10,357 bases of DNA from an uncultured Litorivicinus sp. (GTDB taxonomy: Bacteria; Pseudomonadota; Gammaproteobacteria; Pseudomonadales; Litorivicinaceae): the NCBI GenBank assembly GCA_938091715.1, contig CALKMT010000083.1, positions 1 to 10,357 on the forward strand. Reading direction: 5' to 3'. The notes under the pieces were generated by a model. That model was given only the letters and a program-made list of their open reading frames with translations. It was not told where the DNA came from and did not search any database. Position numbers and translations under genes: made by a program. Position 1 is the stretch's first letter, and every line of letters starts with the position of its first letter. This document shows positions 1 to 6,845 of this stretch, in pieces.

Positions 1-840
1 CACACCTTTCAGCAAGCTTCAGACGCGCTAGACGATGACCTGTGGGCCATGTTGCGTCAGGGCGATGCCGAACAAATGTCGCTGACCGCTAACACTCAGC
101 CCTTGCTACTGACCGCCGGTGTGGCGTTATGGCGCATTTGGCAAGCCAACGGCGGTGCCCAACCGGCACTCATGGCGGGTCACTCGCTGGGCGAATACAC
201 GGCGCTGGCTTGTGCTGGCGTTCTTGAATTTGAAGACGCGGTACGCGCGGTACGTTTTCGTGGTCAGGCAATGCAGCGGGCCGTTCCTGCAGGCACCGGT
301 GCCATGGCGGCGGTGATCGGTTTGGACGATGACACCGTTATTGACGTCTGTGCCCAGGCGGCAGCTGGCGAGGTGATTGAGGCGGTTAACTTCAACGCCC
401 CTGGCCAGGTGGTGATTGCCGGTTCCGCCAGCGCGGTTGAGCGGGCTTTGCCTCTGTTGAAAGAAGCCGGCGCCAAGCGGGCTTTGCCTTTGCCGGTCTC
501 TGCCCCCTTTCACTGTGCATTGATGCGACCTGCGGCGGACGAATTGACTCAGTTCATGAGTGACGTTGCCTTTGCCAAGCCCAGCTGCCCGGTGGTGCAA
601 AACGTATCGGTTCAGCCTGAGACAGACCCGGATACCATCAAAACCCAAGTACTTCGTCAGACCTATTCCCCGGTTCGCTGGACGCAAACGGTTCAGTACC
701 TAGTGGGCCAGGGTGTGACGGCATCCATTGAATGCGGTCCCGGCGCGGTATTGGCCGGCTTGGCCAAACGCATCGACAAGTCGTTGGCCACCCAAGGGTT
801 GGGTGACCTGGATTCACTACAACAAGGATTGAAGGGATGA
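1..840 (+). CDS. fabD: Malonyl-CoA:ACP transacylase FabD, 5' end outside window
   Basis: FabD moves malonyl from CoA to the ACP phosphopantetheine arm, supplying the extender unit for type II fatty acid synthesis in the cytoplasm. The reading frame is open from base 1, so the gene runs in from upstream. 279 residues are visible, and alignment by memory to E. coli FabD suggests about 30 N-terminal residues, including the GQGSQ oxyanion motif, are missing. The nucleophile elbow AGHSLGEY carries the active serine at visible residue 62 (E. coli Ser92). The malonyl-carboxylate-binding arginine is residue 87 in RGQAMQ (Arg117), and the catalytic histidine is residue 171 in APFHCALM (His201). The ATG at base 49 is internal, because the preceding codons (HTFQQASDALDDDLWAM) are still family-like. 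The stop overlaps the fabG start by 4 nt, so translation is probably coupled. Confidence 0.97.
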   Translation, partial: HTFQQASDALDDDLWAMLRQGDAEQMSLTANTQPLLLTAGVALWRIWQANGGAQPALMAGHSLGEYTALACAGVLEFEDAVRAVRFRGQAMQRAVPAGTGAMAAVIGLDDDTVIDVCAQAAAGEVIEAVNFNAPGQVVIAGSASAVERALPLLKEAGAKRALPLPVSAPFHCALMRPAADELTQFMSDVAFAKPSCPVVQNVSVQPETDPDTIKTQVLRQTYSPVRWTQTVQYLVGQGVTASIECGPGAVLAGLAKRIDKSLATQGLGDLDSLQQGLKG

Positions 841-1562
841 GCGATCAAAAAGTCGCCCTGGTGAGTGGCGCCAGCCGCGGTATTGGCAAAGCCATCGCCG
901 AGCAATTAATGGCCGATGGATACTTGGTGGTGGGAACCGCCACGTCTGAATCTGGCGCCGAGAAGATCGATCAATGGATTAATGGCATGGGTTTGGCGAT
1001 GAATGTCACCGATGCGGACAGCATTGACGCGGCATTGGCGCAAATCACCGAGAAATTGGGCCCGATAGCCGTGTTGGTCAACAACGCGGGCATCACTCGC
1101 GATACCTTGATGATGCGCATGAAGGAAGACGACTGGAATGCGGTGATCGATACCAATCTGTCGAGTATTTTCCGCTTGTCCAAGGCCGTGCTGAAAGGTA
1201 TGACCAAAGCCCGTTGGGGTCGTGTCATCAATATCTCCAGCGTGGTTGGCTCAATGGGTAACGCCGGTCAGGCGAATTACGCAGCGGCCAAAGCCGGCAT
1301 CGAAGGCTTTAGCCGGGCCATGGCCCGCGAGGTCGGCAGTCGCAACATTACCGTCAATTCTGTGGCACCTGGGTTCATTGCCACCGACATGACAGACGCG
1401 CTTGGGGACGAACAAAAAGCCAAATTGGCCGAGCAAATTCCGCTGGGTCGATTGGGCGCGCCGCAAGACATTGCAAACGCAGTTTCATTTTTAGCTGGGG
1501 AATCAGGGGCTTACGTTACAGGCACGACGTTGCATGTAAACGGCGGCATGTTGATGAACTAA
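837..1562 (+). CDS. fabG: 3-oxoacyl-ACP reductase FabG
   Basis: FabG is the NADPH-dependent reductase that converts 3-ketoacyl-ACP to 3-hydroxyacyl-ACP in each elongation cycle. The 241-residue product has the usual length of a classical short-chain dehydrogenase. The Rossmann nucleotide motif is SGASRGIG (residues 10-17; most FabGs have T at the first position), followed by NNAG at 82-85. The catalytic tetrad is Asn107, Ser135, Tyr148 and Lys152, the last two in YAAAK. The segment GQANYAAAKAG and the C-terminal VTGTTLHVNGGM are highly FabG-like. The ATG lies inside an ATGA overlap with fabD, with AAGGA at 824-828 as ribosome binding site. Position between fabD and acpP identifies it as the fatty acid synthesis enzyme rather than a PHA-type acetoacetyl-CoA reductase. 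Confidence 0.97.
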   Translation: MSDQKVALVSGASRGIGKAIAEQLMADGYLVVGTATSESGAEKIDQWINGMGLAMNVTDADSIDAALAQITEKLGPIAVLVNNAGITRDTLMMRMKEDDWNAVIDTNLSSIFRLSKAVLKGMTKARWGRVINISSVVGSMGNAGQANYAAAKAGIEGFSRAMAREVGSRNITVNSVAPGFIATDMTDALGDEQKAKLAEQIPLGRLGAPQDIANAVSFLAGESGAYVTGTTLHVNGGMLMN

Positions 1563-1565
1563 TTT

Positions 1566-1594
1566 TTGAAATTCCCTGAGAAGGCATGGATAAT
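1566..1594 (+). promoter_or_regulatory. Candidate sigma70 promoter for acpP
   Basis: A -35 hexamer TTGAAA (1566-1571) and a -10 hexamer GATAAT (1589-1594) are separated by exactly 17 nt. Each is one mismatch from consensus. Transcription would start near 1601, giving a leader of about 65 nt before the acpP ATG. Separate promoters for acpP are known in other bacteria. This one is inferred from sequence only. Confidence 0.7.
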
Positions 1595-1622
1595 GCCGAC
1601 ATCCGAAAGGGTGAGTCAGGGA
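1573..1622 (+). repeat. Nested inverted repeats upstream of acpP (possible three-way junction)
   Basis: An outer 7-bp pair, TCCCTGA (1573-1579) with TCAGGGA (1616-1622), encloses two smaller hairpins. The first is GGCAT (1583-1587) with ATGCC (1593-1597) and a 5-nt loop. The second is CATCC (1600-1604) with GGGTG (1609-1613), closed by a GAAA tetraloop and containing one T-G wobble. In RNA reading through from fabG these could form a compact three-way junction. The first hairpin also covers the candidate -10 element, so in DNA it could instead be a protein-binding palindrome. A transcript starting near 1601 would contain only the second hairpin, less the first base of its stem. Function is not known. 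Confidence 0.5.
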
Positions 1623-1625
1623 TGT

Positions 1626-1646
1626 TGTCCCGGACGGACATTTTTT
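1626..1646 (+). terminator. Weak terminator- or attenuator-like hairpin before acpP
   Basis: TGTCC (1626-1630) pairs with GGACA (1636-1640) around a 5-nt loop and is followed directly by six T residues (1641-1646). The form is that of an intrinsic terminator, but the stem is only 5 bp, so termination would be partial at best. It lies immediately before the acpP ribosome binding site AGGAG (1650-1654). It could attenuate transcription, stabilise the 5' end, or simply be an AU-rich ribosome-loading region. Confidence 0.4.
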
Positions 1647-1665
1647 ATTAGGAGAGAAAAATCCG

Positions 1666-1899
1666 ATGAGCACTATCGAAGAACGCGTCAAAAAGATTGT
1701 TTGTGAACAACTTGGCGTAAAAGAAGAAGAAGTTAATGCGGAATCTTCATTTGTGCAGGACCTAGGTGCCGACTCTTTGGACACCGTTGAACTGGTTATG
1801 GCTCTGGAAGAAGAGTTCGAGACTGAGATCCCGGACGAAAAAGCCGAGACCATCACTACGGTTCAGCAGGCTGTCGACTACATTAACGCCAACAGCTAA
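1666..1899 (+). CDS. acpP: Acyl carrier protein AcpP
   Basis: AcpP is the small acidic carrier that holds growing acyl chains as thioesters on a 4'-phosphopantetheine arm and presents them to the Fab enzymes. The 77-residue product is almost collinear with E. coli ACP. It starts MSTIEERVKKIV, carries the DSL motif with the phosphopantetheinylated Ser37 inside GADSLDTVELVMALEEEF, and contains the conserved ITTVQ segment near the C-terminus. Helix II is strongly acidic, as expected for partner-enzyme docking. The ribosome binding site AGGAG at 1650-1654 sits 11 nt before the ATG. The gene has its own candidate promoter upstream and a strong terminator downstream, so it can be made in excess over its neighbours. 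Codon choice is more AT-rich (many GAA, AAA) than in neighbouring genes, which is typical of a very highly expressed gene. Confidence 0.99.
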   Translation: MSTIEERVKKIVCEQLGVKEEEVNAESSFVQDLGADSLDTVELVMALEEEFETEIPDEKAETITTVQQAVDYINANS

Positions 1900-1923
1900 G
1901 TTATATTGCTACATGAACACCGG

Positions 1924-1959
1924 GACCGCCCCTGACTTGTCACGGGCGGTCTTTTTTTT
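1924..1959 (+). terminator. Strong intrinsic terminator after acpP
   Basis: GACCGCCC (1924-1931) pairs perfectly with GGGCGGTC (1944-1951), and the interior can extend further through TGA with TCA across one C-C mismatch. Eight T residues (1952-1959) follow immediately. This is a textbook Rho-independent terminator in the acpP-fabF gap. I see no convincing promoter between it and fabF, so fabF is probably expressed by partial read-through or from a promoter inside acpP. Confidence 0.92.
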
Positions 1960-1988
1960 GCTGTTTTTCTGCTGTTTAAGGAATATTC

Positions 1989-3221
1989 ATGGCCAAACGT
2001 AGAGTCGTAGTCACTGGCATGGGAATGTTGAGCCCGCTAGCCGCCAGTGTTGAGGGTACTTGGGAGCGCATGCTCAAGGGTCAAAGCGGTATCGCCGAGA
2101 TCCAAGGTTTTGATGCCAGCACCTACACCACGCGATTCGCAGGCGAAGTGACGGACTTTTCACTAGAGCCATACCTGACCAGCAAAGACGCGCGCAAGAT
2201 GGACACCTTTATCCAATACGGATTAGTGGCGGGTCATCAGGCGGTCGAGAATGCCAATCTGGACATGGACCGTGTGGACCCCACGCGATGCGGTGTTGCG
2301 GTCGGCTCGGGCATTGGCGGGCTGGCCATGATCGAGAAAAACCACATCGAGCTGTTGGAAAAGGGCGTGCGTCGAGTCTCGCCGTTCTTTGTGCCCGGCT
2401 CGATTATCAACATGATCAGCGGCAACTTGGCGATTCGCCTGGGCTTCAAGGGGCCGAACATCGCGATTACCACGGCCTGCACCACGGGTACCCATAACAT
2501 TGGCTACGCGGCGCGCACGATCGCCTACGGTGATGCTGACCTGATGGTGGCGGGTGGGGCCGAGCAGGCCTGCACGCCGTTGGGGATTTCGGGCTTTAAC
2601 GCCTGCAAGGCGCTGTCAACCCGTAACGATGACCCGACTGGGGCATCACGCCCTTGGGACATGGGCCGTGATGGTTTTGTCTTGGGCGATGGGGCCGGAG
2701 TCATGGTGCTCGAGGAATACGAGCACGCCAAGGCGCGGGGTGCGAACATCCTGGCCGAATTGGTGGGCTTTGGCATGAGTGACGATGCGTACCACATGAC
2801 CTTGCCGCCGGAACAGGGCGAGGGGGCCGAGGCTGCCATGCAGGCCGCGCTGCGCGATGCCGGGGTCGACGGCACGCAGGTCGATTATGTTAACGCGCAC
2901 GGAACGTCAACGCCGGGTGGCGATGTCGCCGAGGCCCGAGGCATTACTCGGATGCTGAACGGCAAAGATGCGGCGGTCAGTTCGACCAAGTCCATGATTG
3001 GTCACCTGCTGGGGGCCGCAGGCGCGGTCGAAGCAATCTTTAGTGTGCTGGCCATTCGGGATCAGGTCGCGCCGCCAACCATTAACTTGAATGACCCCGA
3101 TCCGGAAGTGACCCTGAACTTGGTGCCGCATACCCCGCAAGAGCACAAGATCGAGTACGCGATCAGCAACAGTTTTGGCTTTGGCGGCACCAACGGCTCG
3201 CTCTTGTTCAAGCGCATCTAG
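1989..3221 (+). CDS. fabF: 3-oxoacyl-ACP synthase II FabF
   Basis: FabF (KAS II) performs the decarboxylating Claisen condensation of malonyl-ACP with acyl-ACP, elongating medium and long chains. The 410-residue length is normal. The thiolase-fold catalytic triad is complete: Cys164 in TTACTTGTHNIG, His304 in VNAHGTSTP and His339 in KSMIGHLLGAAGA, where Lys334 is also conserved. The C-terminal NSFGFGGTN gating loop is present at 394-402. The start ATG has AAGGAA (1978-1983) upstream and gives the expected MAKRRVVVTGMG N-terminus. It follows acpP across a strong terminator. Its stop codon is separated from mltG by one codon in the same frame. FabB-type KAS I is less likely given the acpP linkage and the motif details. 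Confidence 0.97.
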   Translation: MAKRRVVVTGMGMLSPLAASVEGTWERMLKGQSGIAEIQGFDASTYTTRFAGEVTDFSLEPYLTSKDARKMDTFIQYGLVAGHQAVENANLDMDRVDPTRCGVAVGSGIGGLAMIEKNHIELLEKGVRRVSPFFVPGSIINMISGNLAIRLGFKGPNIAITTACTTGTHNIGYAARTIAYGDADLMVAGGAEQACTPLGISGFNACKALSTRNDDPTGASRPWDMGRDGFVLGDGAGVMVLEEYEHAKARGANILAELVGFGMSDDAYHMTLPPEQGEGAEAAMQAALRDAGVDGTQVDYVNAHGTSTPGGDVAEARGITRMLNGKDAAVSSTKSMIGHLLGAAGAVEAIFSVLAIRDQVAPPTINLNDPDPEVTLNLVPHTPQEHKIEYAISNSFGFGGTNGSLLFKRI

Positions 3222-3224
3222 CGG

Positions 3225-4217
3225 ATGCGCGCGCTAGCAGCGCTTATTCTTGCGACGGTGGTGGCGGTCGGCTTTGTTTTTAGCTGGATCGACAGGACCG
3301 AGCAGCAACTGCACCAGCCCCTGGTGACCACCGAGCAAACGTTGCAGGTTAAACCGGGGACGGTGCTGCCGAGGCTGTTGCAAGACTTGGCCGAGCAGGG
3401 ATGGATCGAACAGGCCCCGGATGCCAGGATCCTGGCTCGCTTGCGCCCGGAGCTGACCCAACTAAAGGCCGGCACCTATGCCGTGCCCGATACCCTACTG
3501 GCGTTATTACAGACGGTCGTGTCTGGCCAATCGATCAATTACTTTTTTACCATCGTTCCTGGCTGGAATTTGTGGCAGTTGCAAGCGGCTTTACAGGCGG
3601 ACGCTCGCCTGCAGCAGACACTGCCTGGGGACGTGCGTTGGTGGCACACCGCGTTTGATTACCCGGGCTTGATCGAGGGGCGCTTTTTACCAGACACCTA
3701 TGCCTTTGCACCCGGGGCCTCGGATCACTCGGTGCTCAAGCGGGCGTACGATGCGATGAATTCAACCTTGGCTGAGGCTTGGCGGGATCGCTCCAGCGAT
3801 CAGCTCAAGTCCCCAGACGAGCTGTTGATCATGGCCAGCATCGTCGAAAAAGAAACCGCGATGGCCAGCGAACGCGCACTGGTGGCCGGGGTATTCGAGC
3901 ACCGCTTGCAACGGAAAATGCGTTTGCAGACCGACCCGACGGTCATTTATGGGTTGCTACCGGAATTTGATGGCAATATCCGCAAACGAGATTTGCAGGC
4001 CAAGACGCCTTACAATACCTACGTCATCCGCCGCTTACCCCCAACGCCTATCGCCATGCCTAGCCAAGACTCTTTGAATGCCGCCGCTCAGCCTGCGCCG
4101 ACCGACTATTTGTATTTTGTCGCGGACGGTGAGGGCGGCCATGCCTTTGGACGCACCCTGGCGGAACACCAGGCCAACGTCCGGGCGTATCTGAAAAAGC
4201 GCAGGGCCAACCGATGA
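3225..4217 (+). CDS. mltG: Endolytic murein transglycosylase MltG (YceG family)
   Basis: MltG is an inner-membrane lytic transglycosylase that cleaves nascent glycan strands and is thought to terminate their polymerisation. The 330-residue protein has one N-terminal membrane anchor (about residues 2-21), a LysM-like periplasmic part and the YceG catalytic domain. EGRFLPDTYA (151-160) and the catalytic segment ASIVEKET (204-211, with Glu208 matching E. coli Glu218) are clear, followed by MRLQTDPTVIYGL (232-244) and the C-terminal YLYFVADGEGGHAF (295-308). The ATG follows the fabF stop after three bases and has no strong ribosome binding site, so coupling to fabF is likely. pabC, which usually sits between fabF and mltG in this cluster, is missing. 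The stop overlaps tmk by ATGA. Confidence 0.96.
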   Translation: MRALAALILATVVAVGFVFSWIDRTEQQLHQPLVTTEQTLQVKPGTVLPRLLQDLAEQGWIEQAPDARILARLRPELTQLKAGTYAVPDTLLALLQTVVSGQSINYFFTIVPGWNLWQLQAALQADARLQQTLPGDVRWWHTAFDYPGLIEGRFLPDTYAFAPGASDHSVLKRAYDAMNSTLAEAWRDRSSDQLKSPDELLIMASIVEKETAMASERALVAGVFEHRLQRKMRLQTDPTVIYGLLPEFDGNIRKRDLQAKTPYNTYVIRRLPPTPIAMPSQDSLNAAAQPAPTDYLYFVADGEGGHAFGRTLAEHQANVRAYLKKRRANR

Positions 4218-4825
4218 GCTTTATCGTGATCGAGGGAGGCGAGGGCTCGGGCAAAGGGACGCTGATGCAGGCGCTGCAAACCCGGTATGCGGACGAGCGG
4301 GTAGTATTCTCTCGAGAGCCTGGTGGTACGCCCTTGGCCGAGGAAATTCGTCACTGCCTGCTGCAACCCAGGGACGAGCCCGTCGCATCCGATACCGAGC
4401 TGTTGTTGATGTTTGCATCCCGCGCGCAGCATTTAGCCCAGGTTATCGAACCGGCTCTGGCCCGGGGTGACACGGTTATTTGCGATCGCTTCACCGATTC
4501 CTCGTATGCTTATCAGGGGGTGGCTCGGGGTCTGGGCGCGGAGCGTGTCGAGTGGCTTGAGCAATTTGTGCAGGGCGAGCGGCGGCCGGATCTGGTCGTC
4601 ATCCTGGATTTGGAACCTGCGCTGGGCCAGGCCCGAATCGCAGGCCGGCTCGAGCCCAAGGATCGCCTGGATGCCGAGGATTTGGCCTTTCATCAGGCCG
4701 TGCGTAACGCCTACTTGGCGCGGGCCCAACAAGCCCCACAGCGCTACCGAGTTATTGATGCCGAGCAATCACCGGATGCGGTGTTTGAACAGGTAATGAG
4801 TGCCATCCAGGCGTGTCGTTCATGA
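4214..4825 (+). CDS. tmk: Thymidylate kinase Tmk
   Basis: Tmk phosphorylates dTMP to dTDP with ATP, a required step towards dTTP. The 203-residue protein has the P-loop GGEGSGKGT (8-16), the dTMP-binding REPGGT (34-39), and the DRF motif (91-93) leading into SSYAYQGVARG. An arginine-bearing LID segment, around GRLEPKDRLDAED (144-156), fits the bacterial type II enzyme. The length is usual. The ATG overlaps the mltG stop by ATGA, and the tmk stop overlaps the holB start the same way. The tmk-holB pair is conserved and links precursor supply with the replisome. Confidence 0.97.
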   Translation: MSFIVIEGGEGSGKGTLMQALQTRYADERVVFSREPGGTPLAEEIRHCLLQPRDEPVASDTELLLMFASRAQHLAQVIEPALARGDTVICDRFTDSSYAYQGVARGLGAERVEWLEQFVQGERRPDLVVILDLEPALGQARIAGRLEPKDRLDAEDLAFHQAVRNAYLARAQQAPQRYRVIDAEQSPDAVFEQVMSAIQACRS

Positions 4826-5730
4826 ATTGCTACCCTTGGCATCAGCCGCAGATGGATCGCCTGTTAAAGGGCAATTTTCAGTCGTTGTTACTGGTGTCCG
4901 GACCGGGTCAGGGCGTGGACCGATTTGCGCAGGCCCTAACCGAACATCTGATGTGCCAGACCCAGAACGCCTGTGGTCAGTGTCAAAGTTGTCAGTGGAT
5001 CGAGCAGGGCGGTCACCCAGATGTGTTTGCCGTGCGTCCCGAGGGGGCGGCCCACGCGCACAAGATTGACGCCATGCGCGAGATCGCCGAGTCGGCGCAT
5101 ACCACGACGCACCAAGGCGGACGCCGGGTGGTGCAGTTGTTTGAGGCAGAACGGATGAACCGGGCCGGGGCCAATGGCCTGTTAAAGGTCCTTGAAGAGC
5201 CGCCCGCCAGTACGCGTTTCGTGTTGACCTCGACCTTGCCCGGCAGTTTGCCGGCCACGATTCTGAGCCGCTGTCGTCAGGTCCGATTGCCCTCCGCGCC
5301 TGAGGACCTGCAATGGCTCGACGATTTGGCGCCCGCCAGTCCCCAGCGGGATCAAGCGCTGTTGATGACCCAGGCCCCAGACACCCTGTTGCACCTGTTG
5401 CAGAACCCCGACGAGTTGGCCAAACAGGTACGTTGGCGAACGGCCCTAATCGATGCCCTGGCTGGGCGTGGTGATTTGACGGGCTTGGTCAATGCCGCGA
5501 AACCCTTGGCTTTGTTGCAGTGCTTGGATGTCTGGTACCAGGTGGTGGTCGAACAGGCCAAAACCCACGCCCAGGATGCGGCGGTGCTTAAGCGCTTTGT
5601 GTTGTTTCAACAGCGGCTGCAGCGCGAGCGTCAGCCAGTGCTGGAGCAGGTGGCACTCAATGGGCCTGCCATGGTGCGGGCCTTAGGGGGTCTGTGGCTG
5701 CGGGTGGCGCCACCGGCGACAACCCACTAG
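4822..5730 (+). CDS. holB: DNA polymerase III subunit delta prime HolB
   Basis: Delta prime is the stator of the clamp loader that opens the beta sliding clamp. The ATG at 4822 gives MNCYPWHQPQMDRL (302 residues). It matches the family's start (YPW near the N-terminus) and forms an ATGA overlap with the tmk stop. A GTG nine bases upstream (4813) would only add three residues. The AAA+ P-loop region is degenerate (GPGQGVDR, 27-34, without GKT), as expected because delta prime does not bind ATP. A zinc module has Cys45, Cys51, Cys54 and Cys57 (CGQCQSC). Further diagnostic segments are NGLLKVLEEPP (118-128) and ATILSRCR, which holds the SRC arginine-finger motif. The C-terminal third is poorly conserved, as is normal. 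Confidence 0.94.
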   Translation: MNCYPWHQPQMDRLLKGNFQSLLLVSGPGQGVDRFAQALTEHLMCQTQNACGQCQSCQWIEQGGHPDVFAVRPEGAAHAHKIDAMREIAESAHTTTHQGGRRVVQLFEAERMNRAGANGLLKVLEEPPASTRFVLTSTLPGSLPATILSRCRQVRLPSAPEDLQWLDDLAPASPQRDQALLMTQAPDTLLHLLQNPDELAKQVRWRTALIDALAGRGDLTGLVNAAKPLALLQCLDVWYQVVVEQAKTHAQDAAVLKRFVLFQQRLQRERQPVLEQVALNGPAMVRALGGLWLRVAPPATTH

Positions 5731-5732
5731 TC

Positions 5733-5744
5733 TTAGCGCGCTAA
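5733..5744. repeat. Perfect 12-bp palindrome in the holB-pilZ gap
   Basis: TTAGCGCGCTAA is a perfect palindrome in the 27-nt gap between holB and pilZ, just before the pilZ ribosome binding site GAGG (5748-5751). A palindrome this short can arise by chance. It could be a small operator or a weak RNA hairpin; nothing else supports either. Confidence 0.35.
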
Positions 5745-5757
5745 TTCGAGGTCCCCA

Positions 5758-6078
5758 ATGCTATCGCTGAGTATTCGAGATAAACACACGCTGTATCAGA
5801 CCTACATGCCGTTTCTGACCGGCGGTGGTTTGTTTATCCCTACGCCCAAGTCATTTGAGTTAGGTCAGGAAGTGGTGCTGCTAATTGCCTTGTTAAACGA
5901 GGCAGAGAAGTTTCCCGTGACCGCCAAGGTGATTTGGATTACGCCCCAGGGCGCCCAGGGGCAAAAGGCCGCCGGGGTCGGAGTTCAGTTCGTTGAAGAC
6001 CAAGGGGGGCTGCGCAACCGAATCGAGACGCACCTAGCCGGTATGCTCGGATCGGACACGCCCACACACACCCTATGA
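5758..6078 (+). CDS. pilZ: Type IV pilus protein PilZ
   Basis: PilZ is a small cytoplasmic protein needed for type IV pilus biogenesis and twitching in Pseudomonas and Xanthomonas, where it works with the assembly ATPase PilB and the regulator FimX. The 106-residue product has the pattern of this founding subtype: LSIRDKHTLYQTYMPFLTGGGLFIPT near the N-terminus, then VIWITPQGAQG (58-68) and AGVGVQF (72-78). The N-terminal RxxxR and the D/NxSxxG motif that bind c-di-GMP in most PilZ domains are absent, as expected for true PilZ. The ribosome binding site is GAGG at 5748-5751. The stop overlaps tatD by ATGA. Its position between holB and tatD is diagnostic for Gammaproteobacteria and implies the organism makes type IV pili. 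Confidence 0.93.
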   Translation: MLSLSIRDKHTLYQTYMPFLTGGGLFIPTPKSFELGQEVVLLIALLNEAEKFPVTAKVIWITPQGAQGQKAAGVGVQFVEDQGGLRNRIETHLAGMLGSDTPTHTL

Positions 6079-6845
6079 TCGATAGTCATTGCCATTTGGA
6101 CCGCCTGGAGCTGGGCGAGGGAAGTCTGGACGACAGCTTATACCAAGCCCGAGCCGCCGGGGTGCGACACTTTTTGTGCATCGGGGTGAATCTGGACACG
6201 GCCATGGATCCCATCGCGGTGGCCGAACAGCACCCAGATGTCAGCGCCTCAGTCGGGGTACACCCGCTGTACCACACGGATCAACTGCCGGATCCCAATA
6301 AAATTCGTGAGCTGGCCGCTCACCCCAAGGTGGTGGCCTTGGGCGAGACGGGGTTGGACTATTTTAAGCAGGACAACGATCCGACGATTCAAAAGGCCGC
6401 TTTTGAGATGCACTTGGATCTGGCCAAAGAATTGAGCCTGCCCACCATCGTGCACACCCGAGGCGCGGTCGAAGACACCCTGGCCATCATGCGCGAGCGG
6501 GCCTGTGCCGATGCCGTGGGTGTTTTGCATTGCTTTACCGAAGCCTGGCACATGGCCGAGGCGGCGCTGGACATGGGCTGGTACATCTCGATTTCTGGCA
6601 TCGTTACTTTTCGCAATGCGCAGGCCCTGCGTGACGTGGCGGCCCGCGTGCCCACTGATCGCCTATTGATCGAGACTGACAGTCCCTGGTTGGCCCCGGT
6701 GCCCCATCGTGGCCAATCCAACGAGCCTAAGTACTTGCCCGCGGTTCTGGATTGTGTGGCCCAGCAGCGGGGCGTCCTGCCCGGCGAGCTGGCGCAACAG
6801 ACCTCGAGCAACTTTGCTCGGCTATTCCCCCAAGCCCAGCTCTAA
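6075..6845 (+). CDS. tatD: TatD-family metal-dependent hydrolase
   Basis: TatD proteins are TIM-barrel metal-dependent hydrolases of the amidohydrolase superfamily. Family members show DNase activity, including 3'-5' exonuclease activity in E. coli TatD. The 256-residue protein shows the complete metal-site pattern: DSHCHLD with His5 and His7, GETGLDY with Glu91, IVHTRG with His127, LHCFTE with His152 and IETDSPWL with Asp202. The holB-pilZ linkage points to the YcfH type that sits beside holB in enterics. The tatD symbol is therefore a family-level name. The start lies in an ATGA overlap with pilZ and has no visible ribosome binding site, which suggests translational coupling. Confidence 0.95.
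   Translation: MIDSHCHLDRLELGEGSLDDSLYQARAAGVRHFLCIGVNLDTAMDPIAVAEQHPDVSASVGVHPLYHTDQLPDPNKIRELAAHPKVVALGETGLDYFKQDNDPTIQKAAFEMHLDLAKELSLPTIVHTRGAVEDTLAIMRERACADAVGVLHCFTEAWHMAEAALDMGWYISISGIVTFRNAQALRDVAARVPTDRLLIETDSPWLAPVPHRGQSNEPKYLPAVLDCVAQQRGVLPGELAQQTSSNFARLFPQAQL

Noticed and set aside
127..687. 186-codon minus-strand open frame inside fabD
   Set aside because: It is antisense to a clearly functional fabD, has no recognisable domain and no ribosome binding site context.
1503..1856. 117-codon minus-strand open frame across the fabG-acpP gap
   Set aside because: The Ser-rich product arises from the antisense of acpP. The gap is better explained by a promoter and leader for acpP.
4813..4821. 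GTG start for holB three codons upstream
   Set aside because: The ATG at 4822 forms the same ATGA overlap seen at neighbouring junctions and gives the expected N-terminus. The difference is only three residues.
4894..4924. Degenerate P-loop in holB as a sign of gene decay
   Set aside because: Delta prime subunits normally lack a working ATP site, and the rest of the protein is intact.
5758..6078. Missing c-di-GMP binding motifs in PilZ as an anomaly
   Set aside because: The founding type IV pilus PilZ subtype naturally lacks these motifs, so this is expected.
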